A DNA stretch of 64,000 nt, from contig CAZGZC010000004.1 in NCBI GenBank assembly GCA_964529685.1, positions 50,020 through 114,019 of the forward strand, in the 5' to 3' direction. The stretch's first letter is position 1; each line of letters begins with the position of its first letter. Below, in pieces: positions 9,236 to 18,200 of the stretch. Source of the DNA: JALQUO01 sp964529685. GTDB lineage: Bacteria; Pseudomonadota; Alphaproteobacteria; Rickettsiales; Midichloriaceae. The translations under genes and the position numbers were made by a program. Below the pieces are notes generated by a model. It saw nothing but the letters and a program-made list of their open reading frames with translations. It was not told the origin of the DNA and made no database searches.

Positions 9236-10657
9236 ATGTCTTCAGACTCAATAATTGTATTATTGTACCTTGTGGTTTGTATTATATTAGGTTGCGTTGG
9301 AATACCCAAAATCCGAACTCTCAAAGATTATGCAATGGGAAATGGTCAGTTCTCAACAGCCGTCCTTGCTATTTCAATGATGGCTGCATGTATAGACAGC
9401 TTTGATACTATCGGTAATGCAGAAAAAGGCTTCTCGATGGGAGTTACGTTTATTGGTGCCAGCCTCTTACAGTTTGTTAGGTGGTATATCATAGGACGGC
9501 TTCTTGCACCAGCATTACCTTCGCTAAAGGCACAAGGTTGTATGACGCTAGTTGACATAATGGGAGCACTATATGGTAAATTAGGGAGATATGTTGCAAC
9601 TGCAAGTATCATTTTTGCATTGGTGTTACTATCAATTTACTACAAATCTGCTGCATTCATCCTTGAGAGATATCTGCATATGGACTTTGAATATGCAGCA
9701 GCAATAGTTACATCAGTCATTGCTCTATACTGTATCTTTGGTGGGGTATATGCAATAGTTGTTACAGATGTTGTACAGTTCTTTATTTTCGGTATTTTTT
9801 TCCCTATTATTTTTATATGGGGAATATTAAACATTGATATATCTACAGTATTGAGTTCATTACCATATGAGAAAACACATATTACATCAGAGGATTTGCC
9901 GACTTTCTTAAGTATTTGTGTACATACATTGCTACCAGTTCTCGGTTTACCTTATATACAAAGATTACTAATGTGCGAGAGACCTGCACAAGTTAAGTTT
10001 ATTTGCAATGCGACTGGCATTTTTGATTGTATTTTCTTGATTATGCTTTCATTTATGGGTCTTATTGTCTTTGGATTAAACCAAGATATAAAAAGCGATG
10101 AAGCACTATTTTATTTCATTGATCATGCTGTACCACCTCCTGTAATGTGCTTTGTAGCAGTTGCTTTCCTTGCAGTGATAATGTCAACAGCAAGTTCATT
10201 CCTCAATTCTTTAAATATTATAATTGTAAAAGACATTGTTAATCCGCTTTTTCCTATAGTGAAAGAAAAAAATCTTGAGATTATAGCAACAAAGGTTGTT
10301 GGTGTGATTGTTGCTATAATCTCATTCAATTTAATCAATCTTAAGGAACATATAATTGATACTCTGTGGATGATAGATAATTTCTATGATCCACTTATAA
10401 CAATACCATTCATAATGGCATTACTTGGCATCAGAATAAAGCCACATAACTACAAATATGTCATCATTATTTCAATAATAACTTTATTGATAGCAAGATA
10501 TTTGCATGATGATTTTGATACAATAACCTTTACAGCTGGTGTTTTTGCAAGCATTGTAACTATACTTATATTCAGAGATAAAGGAACAAATACTTCTACG
10601 GCGTTTGATAGCTATAAATTTATTAGCAATAAAGAAAAATTAGACAAAATAATTTAA
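9236..10657 (+). CDS. Sodium/solute symporter (SSS family), paralogue 1
   Basis: This 473-residue polytopic protein has about 12-13 membrane segments and the SSS (SLC5-like) layout. The YAMGNGQFST segment matches the family's D-Y-x-x-G region in helix 1, followed by ISMMAA and ...LVDIMGALYGK. FGGVYAIVVTDVVQF is the conserved helix 5-6 motif, and MSTASSFLNS is a further family motif. It is likely a secondary importer of a host metabolite in the inner membrane. The substrate cannot be read from the sequence. It is followed after 12 bases by a close paralogue. Confidence 0.85.
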   Translation: MSSDSIIVLLYLVVCIILGCVGIPKIRTLKDYAMGNGQFSTAVLAISMMAACIDSFDTIGNAEKGFSMGVTFIGASLLQFVRWYIIGRLLAPALPSLKAQGCMTLVDIMGALYGKLGRYVATASIIFALVLLSIYYKSAAFILERYLHMDFEYAAAIVTSVIALYCIFGGVYAIVVTDVVQFFIFGIFFPIIFIWGILNIDISTVLSSLPYEKTHITSEDLPTFLSICVHTLLPVLGLPYIQRLLMCERPAQVKFICNATGIFDCIFLIMLSFMGLIVFGLNQDIKSDEALFYFIDHAVPPPVMCFVAVAFLAVIMSTASSFLNSLNIIIVKDIVNPLFPIVKEKNLEIIATKVVGVIVAIISFNLINLKEHIIDTLWMIDNFYDPLITIPFIMALLGIRIKPHNYKYVIIISIITLLIARYLHDDFDTITFTAGVFASIVTILIFRDKGTNTSTAFDSYKFISNKEKLDKII

Positions 10658-10669
10658 AACGAATAAAAA

Positions 10670-12085
10670 ATGAATTCAATAATAATTTGGGGATATCTTG
10701 GCATCTGTCTTTTGATCGGACTCATTAAACTACCAAGTATAAAATCTCTGCGAGAATATGCAATGGGCAGTATCAAATTCTCAACTCTAGCACTATCATT
10801 ATCAATGATGGCGTCTTTAATAGCAACTGAAGAGACGATAGGTACAGCTGAAAAAGGCTTTTCTATGGGAGGTGCATTTATAGCTACCTCTGTGATGCAA
10901 TTTGTAAGATGGCAAATTATGGGATCATTGGTTGCGCCTGCTGTACCATATATGAGAAGTAGAGGTTGCATGACATTAGTTGATATGATGTATTTTATGT
11001 ATGGAAAAATAGGGCGTGTTTTTGGGGTGATGTCGATCCTTTGTGAGGTTATGCTACTAGCAATGTATTATAAAGCTGCAGCTTTTATTCTTGAAAGATA
11101 TCTCAATATAAATTTTGAATATGGAGCAATAATAATTACACTAATCGTTGCTATGTATAGTATCTTTGGTGGTATGAATGCCATCATAACTACTGATATT
11201 CTACAGTTCTTCATATTTATTGTATGTTTTCCAATAATATTCATATTAGGAGTGATAAACATAGATTCATCTTCACTCATGCAATCATTACCATTTGATA
11301 AAATACATATTACACAATCAAATGTTAAGGATTTTGTTACTATTTCTATTTTCGGAATGGTTCCCCCTGTTGCTCTTTCTTTTATACAGAGACTTTTAAT
11401 GTGTAATAGTACTAAACAAACAAAAATTGTTTGTCAATTTACAGGACTATTTGCTTGTTTTTTCATTTTTATGATGTCTACAATAGGCTTGATAGCTTAT
11501 GGGTTAAATCCAGATATAAAAAGTGATGAAGCTCTTTTCTTCTTCATGGATTATTTTGTACCAGCCCCAATAATGGGATTTATTATAATGAGTTTCTTGG
11601 CAGTAATAATGTCAACTGCTAGTTCTTTCTTAAACAGTATTAATGTTGTGTTAATGAGGGATATAGTTTCTACTATACTTCCAAAAGTAAAAAATAGTAA
11701 ATCAGAGTTAATGATAACAAAGGTTATAGGTTTATGTGTTGTGATTCTTGCTTATAATATGATTTTTGTTAAAGAGCACCTTTTAGATGCTTTGTGGTTT
11801 TTAGCAAATTTCTATGATCCATTTATCACTATGCCACTTTTAATGGCATTAGCCGGCCATAGAACTAAAGTTCAGCACTATAAGTATCTAGTAGTTATAA
11901 CCTCTGTATCTTTGTCGATTGCCTATTATTTCAATGGTGATTTCGATACAGTGACATATACTGTGGGTATTATCGTATCTATGATTTGTAGTCTGTTGTT
12001 TAAAGATAAGTCAATCCAGAAATTTGATCAAGCTCCTGAGTTTGATCATAAATCAAATGATGAGGAAGAATTTAAAATTGCTTGA
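10670..12085 (+). CDS. Sodium/solute symporter (SSS family), paralogue 2
   Basis: This 471-residue protein is colinear with its upstream neighbour and shares long motifs (YAMG, AEKGFSMGG, CMTLVDMM, FGGMNAIITTDILQF, MSTASSFLNS). It clearly arose by tandem duplication. The tail is hydrophilic and acidic (KSNDEEEF). The two probably share a transcript. Divergence is considerable, so the paralogues may differ in substrate or form a heteromer; neither is shown by the sequence. Confidence 0.85.
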   Translation: MNSIIIWGYLGICLLIGLIKLPSIKSLREYAMGSIKFSTLALSLSMMASLIATEETIGTAEKGFSMGGAFIATSVMQFVRWQIMGSLVAPAVPYMRSRGCMTLVDMMYFMYGKIGRVFGVMSILCEVMLLAMYYKAAAFILERYLNINFEYGAIIITLIVAMYSIFGGMNAIITTDILQFFIFIVCFPIIFILGVINIDSSSLMQSLPFDKIHITQSNVKDFVTISIFGMVPPVALSFIQRLLMCNSTKQTKIVCQFTGLFACFFIFMMSTIGLIAYGLNPDIKSDEALFFFMDYFVPAPIMGFIIMSFLAVIMSTASSFLNSINVVLMRDIVSTILPKVKNSKSELMITKVIGLCVVILAYNMIFVKEHLLDALWFLANFYDPFITMPLLMALAGHRTKVQHYKYLVVITSVSLSIAYYFNGDFDTVTYTVGIIVSMICSLLFKDKSIQKFDQAPEFDHKSNDEEEFKIA

Positions 12086-12093
12086 AATACCAA

Positions 12094-12122
12094 TTGACAT
12101 TAGCTCAATTCTAAGTTAATGT
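12094..12122 (+). promoter_or_regulatory. Promoter of tRNA-Ile
   Basis: A perfect TTGACA (12094-12099) and TAATGT (12117-12122) are separated by 17 bases. The predicted start is a few bases before the tRNA at 12135. The boxes also form part of an inverted repeat (GACATTA/TAATGTC). Confidence 0.7.
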
Positions 12123-12134
12123 CTTCCAAGAATG

Positions 12135-12189
<55 letters not shown>

Positions 12190-12211
<22 letters not shown>

Positions 12212-13107
12212 TCCACTCGCTTGTTTTCTTCATTTTTATATATTTTTACCATATCGTCAATTAATTCTATAGCTTCAGATTTACTCCGTTGGAAAATGTT
12301 CCGACCAATGATTGAACCATCACCTCCACCGCTTTTAATCTCTCTTATTTCTTCTAATAAAGATTGTCTACCCTTTTTTGATCCTCCGGAAAATAAAACA
12401 ATTCTACGACTATTAAATGTACATTTTTTTATATGTTTCACTCTTTCTGCTAGATTAATCATAGATGGATAATCTAATTTACTATTGGTAATGCTATTAT
12501 TCGGTAACTTAACTTTGATTATGTGGGCACCTGTGAGAGCGCCTATATGAGCTCCATATGATATAGTATCTAATGAAGCCTCATCTTTAATTCCAGCACC
12601 TCTTGGGTATGACCATATGACAGAGACAAGTCCTAGGTTTTTAGCTTGTTGAAAGAGACGTTGTGCTTGCTCGAGCATCTCATCACAGTTGTTTGATCCT
12701 GGATATATTGTAAATCCAACACCGATACATCCTAGCTTAAGAGCATCTTCAACAGAAGCTGTAATTGCTTGGTGAGGTTGATTTTCTTTAGATTTTAAAC
12801 TATTGTTACTGTTTAATTTGAGAATCATAGGAACTGCACCAGGTTTATAAGCAGCTGCAGCTTCTAACATCCCTAATGGAGCAGCATAAGCATTAACGCC
12901 AGAATCAATGGCTAGATCTAAATGATATAAAGGATCATAAGCTGCTGGATTTACAAGAAAGCTTGCATCTGGCCCATGCTCAAACCCCTGATCCACTGGT
13001 AGTATAATTATTTTACCAGTTCCAGCTAGTTTTCCATGATTTAAAATTCTATAAAGATTTGTCCGGATAGCTGGTATTTCATAAGTGTATTGAGAAAGTA
13101 TGTCCAT
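12190..13107 (-). CDS. Class I (DhnA-type) fructose-bisphosphate aldolase
   Basis: This 305-residue archaeal/DhnA-type class I aldolase uses a Schiff-base lysine (HIIKVKLP) for reversible aldol cleavage of fructose-1,6-bisphosphate. Conserved segments include PVDQGFEHGP, GVGFTIYPGS, YPRGAG, LFSGGSKKG and a phosphate-binding GGGDGSIIGRN. In Rickettsiales this enzyme is usually gluconeogenic, since most lack full glycolysis. The last seven codons are written in antisense over the 3' end of tRNA-Ile, so the original stop was probably lost. Confidence 0.88.
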
Positions 13108-13180
13108 AGTTTTTTCTCATAATATATCATATATAATCTTAAGAAATTTGATTAAAAATGTACTATATGAGATCAAAAAA

Positions 13181-13666
13181 TTATCTTATAATATTTTTAT
13201 ATAATGCTACTATAGCTTGGACTGCAATACCTTCCTTTCTTCCAAGCGCTCCAAGCTTTTCAGTAGTAACTGCTTTGATATTAATATTATTAATATCCAA
13301 ACTAAGGATGAAACTGATTTTTTTCCTGATATCGATTGCATAAGGCATAATTTTTGGTTCCTCACATACAACTATTAGATCAATATTACAAATCTCGTAA
13401 CCTTTGTCTATAATAAGATTATAAGCATGAGTAAGAAAAATTTCAGAATTAGCATTTTCCCATTGAGGTTCCGATGGTGGAAAATGAGTACCAATACTTC
13501 CAGCTGCGATAGTGCCAAGCATGGCATCAGTAAGAGCATGAAAAATTACATCTCCATCTGAGTGTGCTGTAATGCTTTTGCTATAAGGTATCTTGACTCC
13601 ACCAAGGATTACATAATCTCCTTTTGTAAATGCATGCACATCATAACCAATTCCAACTCTAAACAT
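13181..13666 (-). CDS. ispF: 2-C-methyl-D-erythritol 2,4-cyclodiphosphate synthase IspF
   Basis: A 161-residue IspF, the fifth step of the MEP isoprenoid pathway. Metal ligands are in GIGYDVHAF (Asp8, His10) and the active-site HSDGDVIFHALTDAMLG. The substrate-binding segment NxDxx and the C-terminal TTEKLGALGRKEGI motif are present. It overlaps the end of the upstream thioredoxin-like gene by 8 bases. The length is standard for a monofunctional enzyme. Confidence 0.96.
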   Translation of the reverse strand: MFRVGIGYDVHAFTKGDYVILGGVKIPYSKSITAHSDGDVIFHALTDAMLGTIAAGSIGTHFPPSEPQWENANSEIFLTHAYNLIIDKGYEICNIDLIVVCEEPKIMPYAIDIRKKISFILSLDINNINIKAVTTEKLGALGRKEGIAVQAIVALYKNIIR

Positions 13667-14261
13667 TATTTAACTCCTTTTTTATAATTGCTAACAACTT
13701 TTCAATATCTGAATTAATCAGCTTACCTATAAGTGAATAGGTAATTTTATTATTCTTAGTGATAAATAGAGATGGTTTCTTTTCGATATTCATTCTTTTA
13801 AACTGATCTTCGTCTATAGCTATAGTACATATAGAGATATTAGCATCAGATACTGTTTTTATAGATTCTTCCTTATCTGCTTTTACCAACTGTGAGAGAA
13901 ATTTTTTATTTATCTCTGATTTTTTAAGGATATTTATAACTTCTAGCTTAGTTGTTTCTCTCTGAACTATTCCTGCTAATTGTGCTGGTAAGGTATTCCA
14001 TATTTTCAAATCATCAATACAAGTTTTACAATTTGGAGATGTAATATGTAAGATCTGAATCATATTATTGTTAACCAAAACAATCTTGCCGTTATTAAGA
14101 CATTTGTAAGAATTTGTATCTGCAGGACTTATATTTTCAAATTCATTTTCAATAATTTTAACTGAGTCTATATACTGACTAATATGTTTAAAATACACCG
14201 GTGATAAAAATAAAGCAATGATACAAAATACCGCTAACACTCTGAATGTTTTCTGAAACAT
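13659..14261 (-). CDS. Membrane-anchored thioredoxin-like protein
   Basis: This 200-residue protein has an N-terminal membrane anchor (about residues 7-25) and a periplasmic thioredoxin-like domain with a CKTC redox motif (SPNCKTCID). A cis-proline-like KKPSLFI segment lies near residue 160, as in DsbE/TlpA or other thiol-disulfide exchange proteins. Homology is distant, so the exact substrate is unknown. It is coupled to ispF by an 8-base overlap and divergent from folE. Confidence 0.55.
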   Translation of the reverse strand: MFQKTFRVLAVFCIIALFLSPVYFKHISQYIDSVKIIENEFENISPADTNSYKCLNNGKIVLVNNNMIQILHITSPNCKTCIDDLKIWNTLPAQLAGIVQRETTKLEVINILKKSEINKKFLSQLVKADKEESIKTVSDANISICTIAIDEDQFKRMNIEKKPSLFITKNNKITYSLIGKLINSDIEKLLAIIKKELNNV

Positions 14262-14317
14262 TTGATTTTTTCATGTATAAACGTATGCACTTTTATCATA
14301 TCAAATACAAACTGTAA

Positions 14318-14887
14318 ATGAAAAATTTATATAGAAAAGATATATCACAAGAAGAAGCTGAAAAGGCTATAAAAACCATTATAACTTGGATTGGCGAGGA
14401 TTCTAATAGAGAAGGTTTGATAGATACACCAAAGAGAGTCCTTAAAAGCTATCTTGAGAAATTTGATGGATATAATATTGATCCGAAGGATATTCTCTCA
14501 ACAAGCTTCTCTGAGACTAACAACTATAAAGGTGTAATTACACTTTCAAATATAGAAATTGAATCAACATGTGAACACCATCTTGCACCAATTATAGGAA
14601 AAACTAGTGTTAGCTATATACCGCGCAATAAAGTTGTTGGTATAAGCAAGTTGGCGAGAGTCGTTGAAGTATTTTCTCATAGACTACAGTTACAAGAAAG
14701 ACTAACTTCTCAAATAGCTCATGTGATTAATGAGTGTTTATCACCTAAGGGAGTCGCTGTAATAATAAAAGCTAAACACCATTGTATATGCTATAGAGGT
14801 GTATTACATAGGAAAACAATGATGGAAACATCTTGTTTTTTAGGAGAATTTGAACAGAAACCAGAAATTATTCCTAAATTAAAGTAA
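14318..14887 (+). CDS. folE: GTP cyclohydrolase I
   Basis: A 189-residue FolE that converts GTP to 7,8-dihydroneopterin triphosphate, the entry to folate synthesis. Zinc ligands are visible in ESTCEHHLAPI and in KHHCICYRGV. The signature GLIDTPKRV and the SYIPRNKVVGISKLARVV core are intact. The C-terminus is METSCFLGEF-like, as in the family. Confidence 0.96.
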   Translation: MKNLYRKDISQEEAEKAIKTIITWIGEDSNREGLIDTPKRVLKSYLEKFDGYNIDPKDILSTSFSETNNYKGVITLSNIEIESTCEHHLAPIIGKTSVSYIPRNKVVGISKLARVVEVFSHRLQLQERLTSQIAHVINECLSPKGVAVIIKAKHHCICYRGVLHRKTMMETSCFLGEFEQKPEIIPKLK

Positions 14888-15041
14888 TTTAAGCTTTTTT
14901 TAATCTTGCTTCTAAGCATAACTTATATATTTTTCTCTCTATTACTAGAATTCCTTAATTGTATACTTAATCAATAGAAATTTTAATAATATAGTTTATA
15001 TATTTTTTTAAATATAGTGAATCAATTTTAAATTGTTTAAA

Positions 15042-15968
15042 ATGTTAATAAGAAGTTATATTTCTATATTATTCCTAATATTTATTATCTGTGGTTGTAC
15101 AACTGTTAGTAAAAAGACAATCAATTTATCAAACAAAAAGATTGAAGTTGTTGCACCTAGCAGCTCGCACAATATTGAGTTTATTGAGAGATACAATGTA
15201 AAATTTGACGGTATATATGATAGTGAGCTTGATAAAGCTGGGCAATTAAAAAATGCTCTTTTAAATCCATATAATAATATAGTATGGGCGCTACGTGGTG
15301 GTTATGGGTCAGCTAATATTGTAGAATTACTATATGAAGATGAAGAATTTATCAATATACTTAAAAAACGGCAATCTTATCCTCTTTTCATAGGCTATTG
15401 TGACATAACTGCTCTACACCTATTTTTATCTCAAGAGATTGGATGGAAAACATTACATGCTCCAGTTTTCAAAGAAGTGCAAAGTAATAATAGAAGTATT
15501 TTAGCACTACTGAAGATTATTAATGATAATATCAGAACTATAAAATTTGTTGGCTTACAACCTCTAAATCATGCTGCAAGAAATATACTAGAAATTAGTG
15601 GCAAGCTCACTGGTGGAAATATCTCTATTATACAAACAAGCATAGGTACAAAATGGCAAATAGATACAAAAGACAAAATACTTTTTCTTGAAGATTGTCA
15701 TGAGAAACCATATCAGATACTAAGGCTCTTAAATCATTTTAAGATGACTAATTTGTTTGATTATGCAAGAGCAATTATTATAGGAAATCTGTGTGATACT
15801 AGCCACTATATGGAAAAAATCGTTATTGATTTTGCTAAAAAGCTCGATTTACCTATATATTCTTTAAATCTTTTCGGCCATGGTATATACAACTATCCTA
15901 TGATCTATAACTCAAAAGCTGTCATAGGTCTCAATAATGGGATTATAACCTTAACAGAAACTTTTTAG
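15042..15968 (+). CDS. S66 peptidase family (LD-carboxypeptidase/MccF-like) lipoprotein with Ser-to-Cys change
   Basis: About 308 residues. The N-terminal signal ends in a lipobox-like IICGC, suggesting a lipoprotein. The S66 fold follows: ALRGGYGSANIVELL, the nucleophile elbow FIGYCDITALH, an acidic LFLEDCHEKPY and a FGHGIYNYPM segment carrying the His. In LD-carboxypeptidases the elbow normally carries Ser (GYSD); here it is Cys. Family enzymes trim muropeptides. The start at ATG 15042 is preferred over TTG 15033. It is followed closely by a VirB4-like gene. Confidence 0.8.
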   Translation: MLIRSYISILFLIFIICGCTTVSKKTINLSNKKIEVVAPSSSHNIEFIERYNVKFDGIYDSELDKAGQLKNALLNPYNNIVWALRGGYGSANIVELLYEDEEFINILKKRQSYPLFIGYCDITALHLFLSQEIGWKTLHAPVFKEVQSNNRSILALLKIINDNIRTIKFVGLQPLNHAARNILEISGKLTGGNISIIQTSIGTKWQIDTKDKILFLEDCHEKPYQILRLLNHFKMTNLFDYARAIIIGNLCDTSHYMEKIVIDFAKKLDLPIYSLNLFGHGIYNYPMIYNSKAVIGLNNGIITLTETF

Positions 15969-15973
15969 CGCAA

Positions 15974-18199
15974 GTGAGTTTGAACAATTTTTTTGAATTT
16001 ATCCCTACTGCTATTCATTACGATAATAATACTCTTATGACTAAGAGTGGAGAGTTAATACAAATTATAGAAATCAAAGGTTATGCAGAGAGATTCAATA
16101 TCAATAATTTTGATAATCTTAGAGAAGTTATCAGAAGAGTATTGAGTGAAATTTTATCAAAAGATATAATGTTTTTTCTATATGTCAAAAGAGATTATAC
16201 AAAGCTAGATAATAAAGTAAGTTATAGTAATGAGTATGGATTGATGATACATGATAAATGGTTATTAGAAAATAATCTTCAAAGTATCTTACTTAATACA
16301 CTATATATAGCTGTTATACATAAAGGTAGTAAATCATTTTTATCTATAAAAAATATAATCCTTAACATAACTTTTGAGCATCTAACTAATAATTTTCAAG
16401 CTAAGTTAGAACATGGACAAAAAATGCTTTCTGATGCTTCTATGAAAATTTTACAAGCGACAGAAGCTTATGGGGGGAAATTGTTGAAAGTGAAGTATCA
16501 GAATAATCAAATTATCTCCGAACCTTTATCTTTTATACATTATTTAACATATTGTCAGTCAAAAGATATCGAACTTTCCTCTGAGGATTATTCAAGAATT
16601 ATTGCAAAAGATCTAAGAATACAGATTATGTATAACGTCCTCAAAAATAATACTGAAGATGAATCTAATATTTATACATCAGTTTTATCTCTTAAAGCAC
16701 CATATAAACTCAGTACATTTTATACTGATAAGATTCTTAATCTTGATCAAAAGATGATTATCACTGAAACAATAAGATTAGTAAATAAGAAATGCTTTAA
16801 TTCCAAATTAAATGATTTGAAATCATGGTATGAAATGTCAGGTATGCAGGTTGGAATAGAGAGCGTTCAAGCTGATCTTGAAGCCTTAACTACAGAGAAA
16901 GCCATTCTTTCACAAATTACAATGATGATTCTTGGTAGTTCAGCTGAAGAACTATCGAATAATATGAAGAAGACTCATAATCTTATGTGTGAATTAGGTA
17001 TTTCAACTGTTAGAGAAGATTTCTATATTCTTGGCAGCAAATTTAGTATTTTGCCAGGTAATGGACATTTTTTTAGAAGAGAAGTTGAGAATATTACAGA
17101 TAATAGCGCAATATTTTCCTCAATTAAACCAAAATCTTTAGGTGGATATAATGGGAGCCAATGGGGAAAGCCAATTACTCTCTTTATGACGATTGAAGGC
17201 TTTCCTTATTTCTTCAATTTTCATAATAAGAACAGTGTAGGTCATACGATAGTATTAGGATCAAAAGATAATGGAGCTGATATTTTAACTGAGTTTTTAA
17301 TGTTAGAATCTTTAAAATTTAATTTAAAAATTATTGATTTTTATTCTCAAGAAGACAATATTTTTACTAAAATATCTTGTACTACTGTTGTGAATGATGA
17401 TGCATTTTCTATAGATATGGTAGATATCATTAATAAAGACTTAAAGGAATTTTGTAATTTATTTCATTTTATTTTACAGCAAGAATATTCTGAGGATAGC
17501 CAACTATATCTTACATTAAACCGAATATATAATATCATTTTAGAAGATATAGATATTTCAACAAAGGTAGCCAATATATTATCTATTATAGAGTCGCATG
17601 ATAATCCACTAAATAGCAATCTTAAATCAAGTCTTTTAAAGATTTTTAGTGATAAGTGCTTCTTTAAAATTTTAAATAGAAACAATCAGATCGATGATAA
17701 CATTTGGAATGTAAGAATCAAAAAGTATATAGATACACTTGATTTATCAGCAAATATAAAGAATAACTTGTTATCAACTATTATTTTTTTATTTATTAAA
17801 AAAATAAATCAAGAAGTATTCGTATCTAACATATATCCTATTATCATTAGAGTCGACTCAACAATTTTCAATATTCCATCCAATAAGCTTGATGAGTATA
17901 AAATAACTTTGCTTGAAATTGCAAAAAAAGGTATAATGCTCTTAATAAATTGCAATGACAAAATGGATTTATATAAATTAGCTTTTGCAGAGAATATAAT
18001 ACAAAGCTCTATTCCGACAAGATTTTTCTTATCTGAAAAACTTATAGCAAAACAATTTTCTAGAATTTTTCAGTTATCTCAAAAAGATTTAAATGCAATA
18101 AAAATGTATCATCCTAAAGAATGTATATTTCTCTTGCAACAAGATGATTATAGTATTAGTGCCTCTTTCAAAACTTTAAATAACTTTTATAAGTTATAG
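15974..18199 (+). CDS. VirB4-like type IV secretion protein with a degenerate P-loop (RvhB4-II-like)
   Basis: This 741-residue protein is related to VirB4, the large ATPase of type IV secretion systems. The N-terminal half resembles the VirB4/CagE family (GELIQIIEIKGY, then the LAxQI-like IAKDLRIQIMYN region and VREDFYILGS). The expected Walker A is replaced by GSKDNGAD (about residue 428), lacking the GKT, so ATP hydrolysis is unlikely. Rickettsiales typically carry a second, ATPase-deficient VirB4. GTG is the start. The next gene begins one base after the stop. Confidence 0.72.
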   Translation: MSLNNFFEFIPTAIHYDNNTLMTKSGELIQIIEIKGYAERFNINNFDNLREVIRRVLSEILSKDIMFFLYVKRDYTKLDNKVSYSNEYGLMIHDKWLLENNLQSILLNTLYIAVIHKGSKSFLSIKNIILNITFEHLTNNFQAKLEHGQKMLSDASMKILQATEAYGGKLLKVKYQNNQIISEPLSFIHYLTYCQSKDIELSSEDYSRIIAKDLRIQIMYNVLKNNTEDESNIYTSVLSLKAPYKLSTFYTDKILNLDQKMIITETIRLVNKKCFNSKLNDLKSWYEMSGMQVGIESVQADLEALTTEKAILSQITMMILGSSAEELSNNMKKTHNLMCELGISTVREDFYILGSKFSILPGNGHFFRREVENITDNSAIFSSIKPKSLGGYNGSQWGKPITLFMTIEGFPYFFNFHNKNSVGHTIVLGSKDNGADILTEFLMLESLKFNLKIIDFYSQEDNIFTKISCTTVVNDDAFSIDMVDIINKDLKEFCNLFHFILQQEYSEDSQLYLTLNRIYNIILEDIDISTKVANILSIIESHDNPLNSNLKSSLLKIFSDKCFFKILNRNNQIDDNIWNVRIKKYIDTLDLSANIKNNLLSTIIFLFIKKINQEVFVSNIYPIIIRVDSTIFNIPSNKLDEYKITLLEIAKKGIMLLINCNDKMDLYKLAFAENIIQSSIPTRFFLSEKLIAKQFSRIFQLSQKDLNAIKMYHPKECIFLLQQDDYSISASFKTLNNFYKL

Positions 18200-18200
18200 T

